A stretch of DNA of 64,000 bases from positions 60,060,031-60,124,030 of the forward strand of contig NC_059502.1 in NCBI RefSeq assembly GCF_914767665.1. The letters run 5' to 3'. The DNA is from Harmonia axyridis (Eukaryota > Arthropoda > Insecta > Coleoptera > Coccinellidae). The notes under the pieces were generated by a model. That model was not told where the DNA came from, searched no databases, and saw only the letters and a program-made list of their open reading frames with translations. Position 1 is the stretch's first letter; the number at the start of each line of letters is the position of its first letter. Shown here in pieces: positions 12,092 to 23,515 of this stretch. The position numbers were made by a program, and so were the translations under genes.

Positions 12092-12639
12092 ACTTTTCGT
12101 AAGTGCTTCCCTCATTTTGTTTTTTTTGTATTCAGCTTAAGTTTTCTGTTCTGACGCCACTTTTTTTACAGTAAATTTCGCACGTACAGCTAAGAAGTGT
12201 GTATAAGTCAAAAAGCTCAATAATTTAATAGTGCAAAGATGTAATCAACGAATCCATCAACCAGCGATTGATATTATTATTATTATTTGAACTGGGGTCA
12301 TTTTTGGTTCGGTAAGGCTTCCGGGAACTGCGACCATGTAGATCTTTTGTTCTCTACCCTATTCATTCATGGAAACCCAAGGAGGTCGTCAATGACGGTA
12401 ATGAAACTGACAACTGTTATAAATTAAACGCACTGTTTAATAATTAAAAGTCTTTAATAAAATATAGGAAATAACTGTATAGTAAACACACTGACAAATA
12501 TACAATAATACTCTTCAACAACGGCCAACGAGAGAAGGGAGCGAGCATAGCTTGCACATAGCCTATCTTACAATTACACAGAATAAATATACGACTGCGC
12601 ATGCCGCGCATAGAAATACTACAAGACAACTTATATTAC

Positions 12640-13316
12640 TTATGTACTGGGTAAATATTTCAACAACAACCTCCTTAGGGGCCTTGGCCGTTACCTCTCT
12701 GGTATCCAGGACCGGCTTACCCATATGAATCGTTCTTAAGCCAGCCAGCTCCGGAAACTTGCATACCATGTGTTCGGTGTTTCTGCTTCTGATTCACAAA
12801 GCCTGCAAATCTCATCTGCTGACTTTCCCATACGGTACAAATGATGTTTGTACCGACTGTGCCCCGTCAGCAGTCCCTCCATCACTCGAAGCTCGGCTCG
12901 TGACAGCTTCAAGAGCTTTTTAGCGTAGGTAGGTGAAATCGTAACGAATTTCTTTGCCTGAGCAAGTCTAGGAGTGTAAGTCCAGTGGATTATCCTGTTG
13001 TTCAACTCCCATAGCTAGACCGTAGCTTTATATTGGTCTTTTCCTAGTCCACAGAAAGGCTCAGGTCCAGCAGGTGTTAACCTTGATGCACTTTTTGCAA
13101 GTTCATCAGCTTTTTCATTTCCTTCAACCCCACAGTGCCCTGGTACCTACCCATAGTAGAGTCACTTTATTGCCTCTGGCCAGTTGCTTTATGGTGTTAC
13201 GGCACTCCCAAGTCAACAGAGACCCCTGGCAGTACGATTCCAGGGATCTCAGCGTGGTTTGGCTGTCCGTGGTGATGTAGATATGCGCCCCCTTGAATAC
13301 CATTTTGATACACTCA
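12640..13316 (-). pseudogene. Non-LTR retrotransposon RNase H and C-terminal fragment
   Basis: Minus-strand frames read IYITTDSQTTLRSLESYC, VTLLWVG then (frame change) HCGVEGNEKADELAKSA, RLTPAGPEPFCGLGKDQY, RLAQAKKFVTISPTYAKKL and GKSADEICRLCESEAETP. This is the order RNase H domain then a terminal cysteine-containing region, as in jockey/CR1-like elements. At least three frame changes or stops break it. The reverse transcriptase upstream is absent. Confidence 0.75.
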
Positions 13317-13568
13317 TGAGCGAGCGGTTGATATTAGGGTAGATATTAATGAAATTTTGAAGTCAAAGTTGCGAACTACTCGAATTGAATCGGCAACACC
13401 GCTGATAGCGCAATTTTTCAGGACCCTAAAATGAATAAATAATCACATTATATCTAATTATCCCTTTGACACAAAGACTCTCTTTGTCGGCATTCCGTTT
13501 TCCATTAATTTTACTGAGCTTACATTTTCACTCTCAAAGAGACAGTAGCTAGGTTTAGTAGGTATACA

Positions 13569-13760
13569 GGGTGATTCACGGCGATGGCCTATTAGACGTT
13601 TATGGAAAACTAATCTTAAATTTGGGCTCAAAATTTGCATGTTGAGGTTTGAAGCATGACGCAATGATCTTTCTCTTAAAAATATTTTCACTACAACTAC
13701 CGGAAAAAAACTACTAATTCCCTATTTCAAATGGCGCATCCAGTATATTATTCCATCGTT
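13569..13760. repeat. Element fragment beginning CAGGGTGATTCACGGCGATG
   Basis: TA followed by CAGGGTGATTCACGGCGATG is the terminal form seen at many non-autonomous elements in this window. No opposite end was found, so the extent is approximate. The stretches 13317-13568 and 13761-13920 show nothing else recognisable. Confidence 0.3.
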
Positions 13761-13920
13761 ACCTAGATAGCTTTTTTGACGATGATTTCAACAAAATGCC
13801 ATACCTTGGATATAAACTCAACGGTTCATGAATTAATGGGATTCTTATGCAAAAATTGGTGGCGACGTGGATTCACATTTTTTCAAATATTTCTGCAAAA
13901 AAGTTTTTTTTTTTTAAAAA

Positions 13921-14060
13921 TGGCGACGCCAGCTTTCAAAAACAGGGGTGGCCAAGAGGAGGCCGAATTTTTTTTGGAGGGGCCAAAGTAAAGCGAAATT
14001 TAAATTCTGCTAATCTTTTAGCCTGAGTATGTCAAAATTTAGGCCCTTCCCTAGCGTCGC
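13921..14060. repeat. Short MITE, family with GGCGACGCYAG termini, copy 2
   Basis: It begins TGGCGACGCCAGCTTTC and ends CCCTAGCGTCGC, the reverse orientation of the copy at 1348-1541. The interior shares GTATGTCAAAATTT. It is non-coding. Confidence 0.6.
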
Positions 14061-15202
14061 TACAGATGACTCCACACAGTTAGAAATTGCAGTTTTCATT
14101 GTAGGAAGTTTCATCTAATAAAAAATGTAAACACACAGCATATTCATTACTCTCGTAGGAACTAACATCACAGAAAAGGAAAATTAAAGAAAATATTTGT
14201 TAATAAATAAATAATATATTTAATATACATTCCAAAAAGCTTTTATAATATACAATTAAAAAAGGTTAAATACAACAACGATTAAAGCAATTAGCAGTTC
14301 CATGAAACAGCATATACAATTCATAGAAATTCGATTCAAATTTTGATAAAGCATCAGAACAAGGGTTCATGTGAATCTTAAAAAAATATTATTTTTTGTA
14401 AAAAAAAAGGCAAATATAAGGCACATCGATACTAGGAAGCTAAAATTCACTGAATAATGAATTATAAAAATATTATCTAGATTCTAGAGTCTCTAGAGAT
14501 TCATTTTCACTTGAATACAATAATCCAAATGTTAACATTCAATTTACAATTCTTATAGAGGTACTATGAATTATATGTGGGTAGTTTTGGTCTTATTCAA
14601 TTAAATTTAAGAAAAACTAAAATAATAAGGCAGTTTCAGAAGTTAACAAGAAATCTGATGATTTGTATGTGGAAGCATTACTACAAAGAATAAGTAGGTG
14701 CTATATACATATATAAAATAAAATTCTGAAACTCAATCAGAAATCTGAAGATGTTATTAAGAAATATAAGTAGAAAATTTATTTACCACTTAGCAGAAAC
14801 AAAAAAAAATGGCATTTGAAATTATTGTTGAAATTAATGGTTCAATGCACATATAAAATGAATGTGTGAATTTAATATCGCGATAAAAAAAGTAATTTGA
14901 AAAATATGAAATAAGCTTCTAAAACAACTCTTAAGTTATTGACTGCCATTTAACATTTGTAATTAATGGATTCTCAATATAATCTTAAGTGATCAAATTA
15001 CTATTCATTTTCATCAAATCAAATATGAATCAAGTAAGGACTGAATCCATTAAATACCATGCAATACATGAATTGATCAACTTTCGTTCAAATATTAAAT
15101 AGTCCGTTGTTACAACAAATCCGTTAGTCACTCATTAAATATTAGATTCAAACGGTTCTTCTATTTTATATCTCACTTTCTTAATGGCACATCTTATTAT
15201 TT
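14061..15202. other. ILK 3' flank / 3' UTR, very AT-rich
   Basis: This lies downstream of the ILK stop codon on the minus strand. The nearest minus-strand AATAAA noticed is at 14778-14783, about 420 bp after the stop, and is a candidate poly(A) signal. Nothing else is recognisable. Confidence 0.35.
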
Positions 15203-17616
15203 TCAACGCTTCATTTTGTCAAGAATCGGCACAATCATATCAAATTTAGGTCTTTTGCCCGGATCTTCATTCATACAAATTTTCATCAATTTCGAGAGAT
15301 GGTGTGAGATTCCTGGTTTTATACTTATCCTCAATCCTTCCAGTGCTATTTTCATTCCAACTTCCATTGGACTTTGATCGGCGAATGGAACTTCTCTTGT
15401 TGCAAGCTCCCAAAGTAAAATGGCAAAACTCCACATATCAGAGGCCTCCCAATTTCTATCTGTTACTTTTTTCTGTAGTGCTTCTGGAGATATCCAAGCT
15501 GGATAATATATTCTGCCCTTTTCTTGGAAGGAGAATTTCGCATCGGCCATGTTTATTTTAGCGGTGAGATCTTCCTCTATTATCACATGACGACTGTTCA
15601 AATGATACTCTGGTATGATTTTTTCCAAACTGTGTAGATACGCCATTCCTGGAAAAACGGAAGCAGTTTCATGAAGAATCCTATAGATAATGTATGTGAG
15701 GTTAGGAAAAAATTCTGAGATGATAGTGAATTCAAACTATCAGTTCATACTAAGCAAAATTTTTGAGATTTGTGTAGAAGAAAATTCAGTAAATCTACCT
15801 GAACATGCTATAAACAAAATATTACAGTGAAATTTGATATTCTTAATATAAATGACCATTGACCAATATAATTTTGGTTGACTTTTAGTGATTTGTTGTG
15901 GCCTTGAACATAGTTCTTCGAAAAATTCATAAATTTGTTGACCTTTATACTTCCTGAGAAAGATGGATCAATTTTCTTCAAATTTTGTTGACATAGTGGT
16001 ATATTTCCTAATGAAATAAAGTAGAATTATTTAAAATTATGACTTTTGATCATTTCTAATTCTTATGGAAGAACCAACAGTGACAATTTAGAAAATTTTC
16101 CTTAAAATCAAGAGTATTTACTAGAAGCCGCCAAAATTTTCATTTAGTCCCTTTTCTGAATTATTAGGGAGATATCAGTGCCAGATGGGTGTGTTCAATT
16201 TGCTATTCCTCCCCGCTTCAGTGTTTATAGAGCACGGAAAAGTCAAGAATGGGCTTTAAAATCTATAGGAAACCAATGAAGCCAGCTTTGGCTTAGGCTT
16301 ACAATGATGATAGTCTAGGTATTTTTCTAAAAGAAGTTAATGTGTCCACAGCTGATTTTCAAATCAGATAGTGTTACTCAATCTGATTGAGGCTACTTTC
16401 AAAATTGATAAACGATAGACATTCAGGTAAAATGACTGCACTTTTATGTGATGCTTAACTGTTCAGGAGAGGTATGTCTGAAGCAGTTCCTATTCTGAAA
16501 TTACATAATAATCATAACAAAATTACCTTTTGCTATATCCAATGCAAAGCATAAGGCTTGTGCAGTATCCACCACTATATCGCTACTTTCATGGAGAACA
16601 TTATAGAGAGAACCCAGCGGCATATACTGACTTATTACAACTAGATTTGGAGGACTATTACAACATCCAATAACTGGAAGAATGTTTGGATGAGAAAAGA
16701 TTCTCAATTTTGGAAACTCATCATTGAAATCTCTACAAATTCTTGAAGTCACATTTCTGATGGCAAGAATTTTGGCAACAATTTCATTCTTCTGCCAAAC
16801 ACCAATATATGTCATCCCACTATGAGTCGATGCCAATTCTTTTTTCAAATGCAATTCTTTTATGTTTATTCCTTTGTGTCTGGACAATGTGGCATCACGT
16901 GTTCTCGTTTTCAAACCCAGCCAACTTTGATCTTTGAACTTGATTTTTTTCAGGTCTTGTCCAGTTTCAACGGCAAGAGAGTGAAGTGCTTTAGCCAAAT
17001 TTCCCTTAGTTTTGTCAAGGGGTGTATCCCCATATTTATTTACTATAGCCACATTAGCACCATTAGAGACAAGCTCTTCAGCAATATCACCATAACCCCA
17101 GAAACAAGCATAATGAAGGGGGGTATTTCCATGTTCATTTATAAAATTCACCTCAGCTTTGTGTTTGAGTAACTGGAAATATAAATAAAATCACAATATT
17201 TCTAATACCTCTTTTAGCAAATATTGGTTATTCACCAGATATTTACAATTTTCATACCTTCGAAACAATATCTTTATGACCATGTGCTGCGGCTAAATGC
17301 AAAGGTGTATCATCACCTCTATTTGTTGAGTTAACTCTGGAACCACGAAGTATTAGCATTTCAACAATTTTCAAGTGACCCCTTTTAGCAGCCCAATGGA
17401 GAGGACTGAAACCATGATCATCCCTGAAAATATTAATTTCCTAAATGAATGTTTTCATAACAACTTGACAAACATATCCATATATGGTAATTTAAATTGA
17501 AGATATCAGCTGTTTTGATTTATTTACCCTAAGTTCATGTCATGTTCAGTATCATCAAGCCACACCCTGACCTGTAAAGCATTTCCGTCTCTGCACCACT
17601 GGAATATATCTTCCAT
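15203..17616 (-). CDS. Ilk: Integrin-linked kinase (pseudokinase), complete
   Basis: Four coding exons on the minus strand: 17528-17616, 17258-17423, 16527-17172 and 15203-15648, all with GT/AG introns, giving 448 residues (human ILK 452). The N-terminus MEDIFQWCRDGNA is followed by ankyrin repeats (DDHGFSPLHWAAKRGH, GDDTPLHLAAAHGH, EHGNTPLHYACFWGYGD, NKYGDTPLDK), a short linker and the kinase-like domain ending VPILDKMKR. ILK sits at integrin adhesions with PINCH and parvin, linking integrin beta tails to actin. As in other ILKs the kinase fold lacks a usual catalytic HRD and DFG: the positions read EYHLNSRHVI and MADAKFSF, consistent with a scaffold. The ATP-site lysine-like position (VAKIL) is present. 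Introns are 104, 85 and 878 bp. The gene is intact, with no transposon in it. The assignment is firm. Confidence 0.97.
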
Positions 17617-17890
17617 CGTGAAAAATTTATTGGAAAAATAATATTGCTGAAAATAATAAACTCAAGTGTATGGGCGTTTCATTCTAAAACAAATTTATGT
17701 TTGCCACAATACATACCTGAAAATTTGTGACTAGTTTTCACTTCATACAGACAGAACTTATAAATAACTTTTTTCAGAATAAATAACAGATATCTTAATA
17801 TTTTAATGACTGGAATATCTATCAGGAAAAAAGAAAAATTAACCAAATAAATAGAAATTGGAAATAGTGTCAGTGTCACTTATGACTTAT
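17617..17890 (-). promoter_or_regulatory. ILK 5' UTR with a likely 70-bp intron
   Basis: Upstream of the ATG, a strong donor CAG|GTATGT at 17717/17716 and an acceptor TTATTATTTTCAG ending at 17647 frame a predicted intron 17647-17716 within the 5' UTR. A short tandem GTCATAA repeat lies at about 17878-17898 near the likely 5' end. No TATA box was seen. Confidence 0.4.
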
Positions 17891-17899
17891 GACTTATGT

Positions 17900-18719
17900 C
17901 AGATTGACATATTACTATTAGATTCAAGGTCACAGTAAAGAGCAAGATTGCGTTCAACTATGAAAATTATTTGAAGTATAAGCTTTAGAGAAAATGAATT
18001 GAATGTTAATTTTAGAAGCAATTTGTCTGAAAGGCAATTAGTTTGATTTCTTGTTTATAGGTGGTGAATTATATATTGTCTGAAACTAGGAAGCTGTAAC
18101 TGTACTTAGTTTGAAAATCTGTGTATAGGTGGCCCTAATTAATTCACTAAATCATCTCACACAAAATATAATTAAAATATAAAGTTTATTTATTTATCAT
18201 TTTTCAGGTTGAGATTATTTGAAGGAAGGGTCTAGTACAAAGTTGAATCATGAAAATTTTCTCCAGGAGGAAATTTCAACATCCAGGCAAAAATTCGTTT
18301 CCAATGTTTCCATCTTCAGAGATATTTTTATTCTGTGGAGGGGTATGGGTCATGCTTTGAGGGAATTTGGTGTTAAACAAAAACAAACGAAAATGGCAAC
18401 GCACATGGCAGTTTCCTGCGGGAAAGTACCACTTTCCGCATTGTTAGGGAAATGACTATTCTCTAATAGTAAAAAAATACGATCAATTATGTTGAATTGG
18501 GGAACTCTGATCGGAAACTGTTCACTTTTTAGGCTGTTCTGAAAACTCATACTGAGAACTTTGAGCTCAAAGTTGGATATCTGAAATATGGGATTCATCG
18601 AGAGGAATTTCAAAAATTGTTTTATATTTACATAGATATGTATAGGTTTATTTTTCCTAGCTAGTAATGCCGATAATTCCCGTGAGTTTTGTACCGTAGA
18701 TAACGCTGCCAAAGGTTTT
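17900..18719. other. Intergenic DNA upstream of ILK
   Basis: Two overlapping opposite-strand open frames (18219-18455 and 18350-18712) show no recognised motif and are judged incidental. No repeat family was identified. Confidence 0.3.
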
Positions 18720-19700
18720 TCTTAAAACGAATGGTGTCCAAGATGTGATCATCAATCCAAGGTTTGGATGGGTTCATTCTTGCAACCCTTGTATACGAAC
18801 AACATTTAATTTATCTGAAAAGCAGATTTTTGAAAGACTGCCACATAGAGTCAACTTCTCCAACATCCAAAGCTTCCTCCCAATCTACGCAGGACAAACT
18901 CAGCTGGTCGAAGCTGACTCTTGTCGGCTTGTGGTCCTCACCATCAAGATGGGGCTAATCTGAATGTTACTTGTCAAGACACAACAGTCAGAACGTCCGA
19001 TTGGTTCATGATGTAATGGTCTCCAATATCTTAAAGAATACAGCTAATTTCCTTTGATTGGAATTCTTACAGTGTATGTGAAACAAATGTCTTCTGTTCA
19101 TTCAGAAAAATTGTAATTATTTTGATCAGCATAGAAGCCAGAGTTGTACTAGATCAACCGAACCATATCTTTATCCATCTGTCAATCTTACACTTTGTAA
19201 GAAGAATGTGGAATTCATGCACTTGAAACTATTTTTTGCTCTTTCATTGTACATACATCAAATCAGTGAATGTGATTGCTTTCAAATTGTTATTAGAAAT
19301 AGAGCCATATGGTGAATACCTAGATAGTTTTAACAGGTGATCTGTAATTCCTGACGTATTTTCTTTTCATTCTGTATGGTTGTGCAATCATTATGAAAAC
19401 AAACGTAAGTATTATTTATTTTATTTATCACAGATGAGTTTGCGATCGTTGGCCATAAGCAAATCCAGGGTGGACTGGTTTTGTCCCGGAGAATAAAGGG
19501 TTGGACGAGTTATCAGCTGAATGAGTCCGGCCTCGTCAATGGTGGAGAGAAATAAAGCATATGGTGATGCCTGATGGATTAGAACTATTGGTCTACGTGA
19601 TGTCGGTATAATTGAAATCGCCGGTTATTAGAAGAATTTGAGTATCCTGCTAGAGAGAGACGAGGAGATCGCAAAGTAAGGAATCTGAAGAAGAAGCGTG
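18720..19700 (-). pseudogene. Non-LTR retrotransposon endonuclease-region fragment, interrupted
   Basis: Minus-strand reading of about 19430-19660 gives ASPYALFLSTIDEAGLIQLI and YSPGQNQSTLDLLMANDRKL, the apurinic-endonuclease part of a jockey/CR1-type ORF2. Reading continues at about 18720-18965 with FDQLSLSCVDWEEALDVGEV, DSMWQSFKNLLFR and ARMNPSKPWIDDHILDTIR, the linker before the polymerase. The 18966-19429 segment between them fits neither part and is probably a later insertion. Stops and frameshifts are present. Confidence 0.6.
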
Positions 19701-19754
19701 AGATCGATATATGCAACTGATTAATGCAGATAAATGTCTAGAATTTAACCGGAG

Positions 19755-22017
19755 AAAAAAGTAATGTTCGAGAAAACATATCATCAATTAATGATTCGAA
19801 GTATTGTCCATCGCTCGCCACTACTTTCTCTCATTTTTCGGGCAGGGTATGTTCGCATGGAAAAAACTGGTCATCTTTTGAAGCAATCCACGAATCGATA
19901 CAACTTTTTACTTCTTTATAAGACCGGTAGTGCTGATCAGCCAGGTCGTGTGCCATTGATCGAAAAAAGTGATTTTCCGAGGGAGCAACGTCTGGATAAT
20001 ACGGCGGGTGGAGTAGGACTTCCCATTTCAACGTTTCCAAGTATGTCTTGACCATTTTCGCAACATGGGGTCGGGCATTATCATGCTGTAAAATCACTTA
20101 ATCATATTTCTGGTTTTATTGCGGTCGTTTGACTTTCAATGCTCGGCTCAAACGTATTAATTGCGTTCTATAACGATTGCTTCTGTTTCTTTCAGTCGGT
20201 TTCAACAAGTAATAATACACTAGGCCGAGCTGGTCCCACCAAATACTGAGCATGACCTTGGAACCGAGAATATTCGGTTTGACCGTCGACTTGGAAGCAT
20301 AGCTGGGATATCCCCAAGATGTTCTGTGCTTGGGATCATCGTTTTGAACCCATTTTTCGTCTCCAGTCACAATTCGATGCAGAAATCCCTTCCGTCTTCG
20401 CCTTCCAAGCAGCTGTTCACAAGCAAACAAATGTAGTTCAACATCTATCAGCTTCAACTCGTACGGCACCCAATTTCCTTGTTTCTAAATTATTCCCATG
20501 ACTTGCAGTCGTTTCGAAATGGCTTGTTGCGTCACTCCCCATGATCCTGCCAATTCTTGTTGCGTTTGACACGAGCCTTGATCAAGCAATGCCTCCAATT
20601 CTGCATCTTTGGAAACCTTATCTTTTCCACCGCCATGCTGGTCTTAGACGTCAAAATCACAATTCTTGAAGCGTTTAAACTACTGTTGGTACGTTCTTTC
20701 ATTAATAGCGGTCTCACCATAGGTATTGGAGAGCATTCGCTGAGCCTCAGCCGCAGATTACTTCATAAAGGGTTTTTTTTTAGACCTATAGAACTTTAAA
20801 TTGCAATAAAACAACGATGCATTATTCGATTGACATGAATTTTATTTATCCGCAAGATAACCTTGTGGCATTACATTTTAAATATGATTTCTGGCATATG
20901 ACCGCCGTATATCGGCAATAACACGGCGAATGTTGTCTTCCAAATGGTCAAGGGTTTGTGGCTTATCCGCATAGACCAATGATTTTACATAGCCCCACAG
21001 AAAGTAGTCTATCGGTGTTAAATCACAAGATCTTGGAGGTCAATTCACAGATCCAAAACGTGAAATTAGGCGGTCACCAAACGTGTCTTTCAATAAATCG
21101 ATTGTGGCACGAGCTGTGTGACATGTTGCGCCGTCTTGATGGAACCACAGCTCCTGGACATCATGGTTGTTCAATTCAGGAATGAAAAAGTTAGTAATCA
21201 TGGCTCTATACCGATCACCATTGACTATAACGTTCTGGCCATCATCGTTTTTGAAGAAGTACGGACCAATGATTCCACCAGCCCATAAAGCGCACCAAAA
21301 ATTCAGTTTTTCTGGATGTAACGGTGTTTCGACATACACTTGAGGATTAGCTTCACTCCAAATGCGGCAGTTTTGTTTGTTGACGTAGCCATTCAACCAG
21401 AAGTGCGCTTCATCGCTGAAGAAAATTCGCTTATGAAAATCGGGAACAACGGCAATCTCATTTTGGGCCCATTCGACGAATCTACGCCTTACTTGATGAT
21501 CGTTTGGCTTCAATTCTTGCACGAGTTGGATTTTGTAAGCACGCAAACCAAGATCCCTTCGCAAAATCTTCCATAAAGTGGATTGGCACAGATCCAATTC
21601 CTGTGCTCGATGGCGAATAGACTCATTCGGGTCTTCCTCAATGCTACGCTCTACAGCATCAATAGCTTCTTCTGTACCGTACGGCGTCTCTGGGAAGAAA
21701 AAAATATTGCAGTTTTGGTTGTTGACGTAGCCATTTAACCCGAAGTGCGCTTTATCGCTAAACAAAATAAAATGGACGTAGTGCGCGATACGTATTCCGC
21801 ACAGAACCATTATTTCCGAAATAAAATTGCACTATTTGCAAGCGTTGTTCAGGCGTGAGTCTATTCATGATGAATTGCCAAACCAAACTGAGAATAAATC
21901 CCTTGACAGCTATTAAATTCGTCGCCATCTTGAACAGTAATGCCAAAAACACCCGTTATTTATTTCGACTACAACTTACCGCTACTGTCAGCTATTGCAA
22001 AAGCAAAGTTGTACACC
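19755..22017 (-). mobile_element. DD34D mariner, decayed, split by a rosa-like insertion
   Basis: The right (5') terminus is at about 22016, reading TAGGTGTACAACTTTGC on the minus strand. Frames give VTGDEKW (first Asp), LQHDNARPHVAK (second Asp) and PYYPDVAPSENHFF, where the third catalytic Asp (usually SDYH) has become Glu-Asn. The N-terminal portion at 20530-20765 has frameshifts. The DD41D element at 20768-21956 is inserted at a TA, and about 190 bp of the mariner 5' region around that site, present in the sibling at 23516, is missing. The left terminal repeat is diverged or lost. Confidence 0.8.
20768..21956 (-). mobile_element. DD41D (rosa-like) element, copy 2, chimeric
   Basis: It is flanked by TA at 20766-20767 and 21957-21958. 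The open frame 21040-21810 (256 residues) contains the second half of the DNA-binding region (SIRHRAQELDLCQSTLWKIL), ELKPNDHQVRRRFVEWAQ, FFSDEAHFWLNGYVNKQN and WFHQDGATCHTARA. It stops at GSVN, before the third Asp, whose region near 20990-21035 is out of frame. Upstream of the normal segment it also carries the deletion junction of the other copies plus a second, diverged first-Asp block (FSDKAHFGLNGYVNNQN). The first-Asp region is therefore duplicated, suggesting recombination between deleted and full-length copies. The inner right terminal repeat is shortened. Confidence 0.9.
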
Positions 22018-22189
22018 TAGTATATTTTTCGTTACTGGTAATAATTATTATAAATATTCTTACTATAAGGGTTGATGACGAACTCTAACAACACAAACCT
22101 AAACTCAAATCTCTTCAAATGAAATTTTGGTGGTATTGTCTTAAAAATATCTAAAAACGCCCTGCCCAGTCACCACACCACGTGGGACG

Positions 22190-22600
22190 TCCCTAATACA
22201 TAAATCCCGACCTAGAATTTTTGCGACGACCTTGAGAACAGCGGAAGTGATCACCGGGTCAGTCTGTCAACCCCCGATCCAGTTCGTTAGCACCCCCCTC
22301 GTAACCATCCCTTTCCTCATGCGCAAAGACCGGGCAGGAAACCCCCGTTTATTGAATAGGGGATTGGGTACGGGCAACCCCGAGCGATAAAACCGGCTGG
22401 ATGCGCGTTCGGCACCTCCAGATCGGCCCAGTTCGTGCGGACGATCGGGCCTTGAAACCAGAGGGTCGAGAGTGCGGAAATGGACGGATAAAGTTCGATT
22501 TTTAGCCCGTGATTAACATGCCCGATGGACAAATATGGAAGCGTCGAGCTCTTCTCCGAGCAGTCCACCAGGAAACGCCGATTCCACCTTCTCCAGGTAC
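22190..22600 (+). promoter_or_regulatory. GC-rich island over a candidate first exon
   Basis: This stretch is conspicuously GC- and CpG-richer than the surrounding AT-rich DNA. It ends at the splice donor of the candidate first coding exon 22535-22596, so it plausibly holds the promoter and 5' UTR. No TATA box was identified. Confidence 0.45.
22535..22596 (+). CDS. Candidate first coding exon (isoform A) of a putative transcriptional regulator
   Basis: ATG at 22535 opens a frame MEASSSSPSSPPGNADSTFS followed by two bases (AG) and the donor AG|GTACGT at 22597. Joining those two bases to the exon at 25329 gives Ser then VKQEINSTPSSPSEAA in frame. Two other ATGs just upstream (22518, 22525) open frames whose phases hit a stop in the next exon, which favours 22535. 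The Ser/Pro-rich composition resembles the N-terminal activation region of transcription factors. The gene itself is not recognised. Confidence 0.55.
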
Positions 22601-23515
22601 GTTAACGACCGGTTTTTGGGAACTGCTCGATCGATCTGTTCGAAACGAATGACTTTTATGAGTTTTATTTGGTTGTCGGAGGTTTGGTTATAATTTAAGA
22701 CGCGTGTGGAAATTTGAATCTTGACATCAACAATAATGGCATTATCATCGTTGAAACTTACGTTTTTAGTAACCAAATTGAGTTTGACAATTTTGAAATT
22801 AGAAGAGCCCCAAAATTTCATGGGAACTGAAAAGCTATTTATTGATTTATTGACGGTTTATTTGTTTTGATTAGCCTGGAGATACTGTTGTTGAGATTTT
22901 TACCAAGACAATTCTCGAACTTATTTTGTACAAAATAAATCATAAATTACTATTATAAACGTTACATCAATGTTGTCTCCGATGAAGATGATCATTAAGA
23001 AAAATTTCAGAAATGACAATTAAGTAGATACAACTTACTTTCTCATACAAATTTTGAAAAATGAAGGGAAAAGGACAGAGGCCTTGAAGTATTTCAACTA
23101 ATGACACCACCACTCCTGAATATCACTCGACTTTCAATAACGCAAAAAAGTGAACATTTTTGCTATATTTTATTCATTGCTTTATTTCTCTGAAAGATTT
23201 AATGTGTTACTTTCGATTTTTTGAGCATGTTTTTACACCATATACACCAACGAATGTTAATAATCTCATCCTCATGAACACAATAAATACTATTATTGTT
23301 CTTATATACTTTAGGTGCAACTTTAATATTTGAGGAATTTTGGGGAACTTACTAGATGATCTAGCTTATTTATTAAAATAAATAGCTAAATAGCTTTCAC
23401 AGAGTGAGCATCCTGTTGTTATTGTAAAAATTGCTTGAGAAAGTTGCTTTTATTTGTGAACACTTTTATAAAAATATATAATGCATCATTACATTATCAC
23501 ACATGTATAGTATTA
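22597..23515 (+). other. Intron sequence of the putative regulator gene, unremarkable
   Basis: AT-rich sequence between the candidate first exon and a mariner element. Nothing recognisable was seen. Confidence 0.3.

Noticed and set aside
12563..12769. 68-codon minus-strand frame with a hydrophobic tail resembling a small membrane protein
   Set aside because: Its first half (FPELAGLRTIHMGKPVLDTR) is the end of the retrotransposon ORF; the hydrophobic tail is read-through past the domain.
17679..17879. 66-codon minus-strand frame upstream of ILK
   Set aside because: It coincides with the predicted ILK 5' UTR exon and intron, has no homology, and is AT-rich by composition.
22513..22821. 102-codon minus-strand frame over the GC-rich island
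   Set aside because: It runs antisense to a much better supported plus-strand exon and has no recognised motif.
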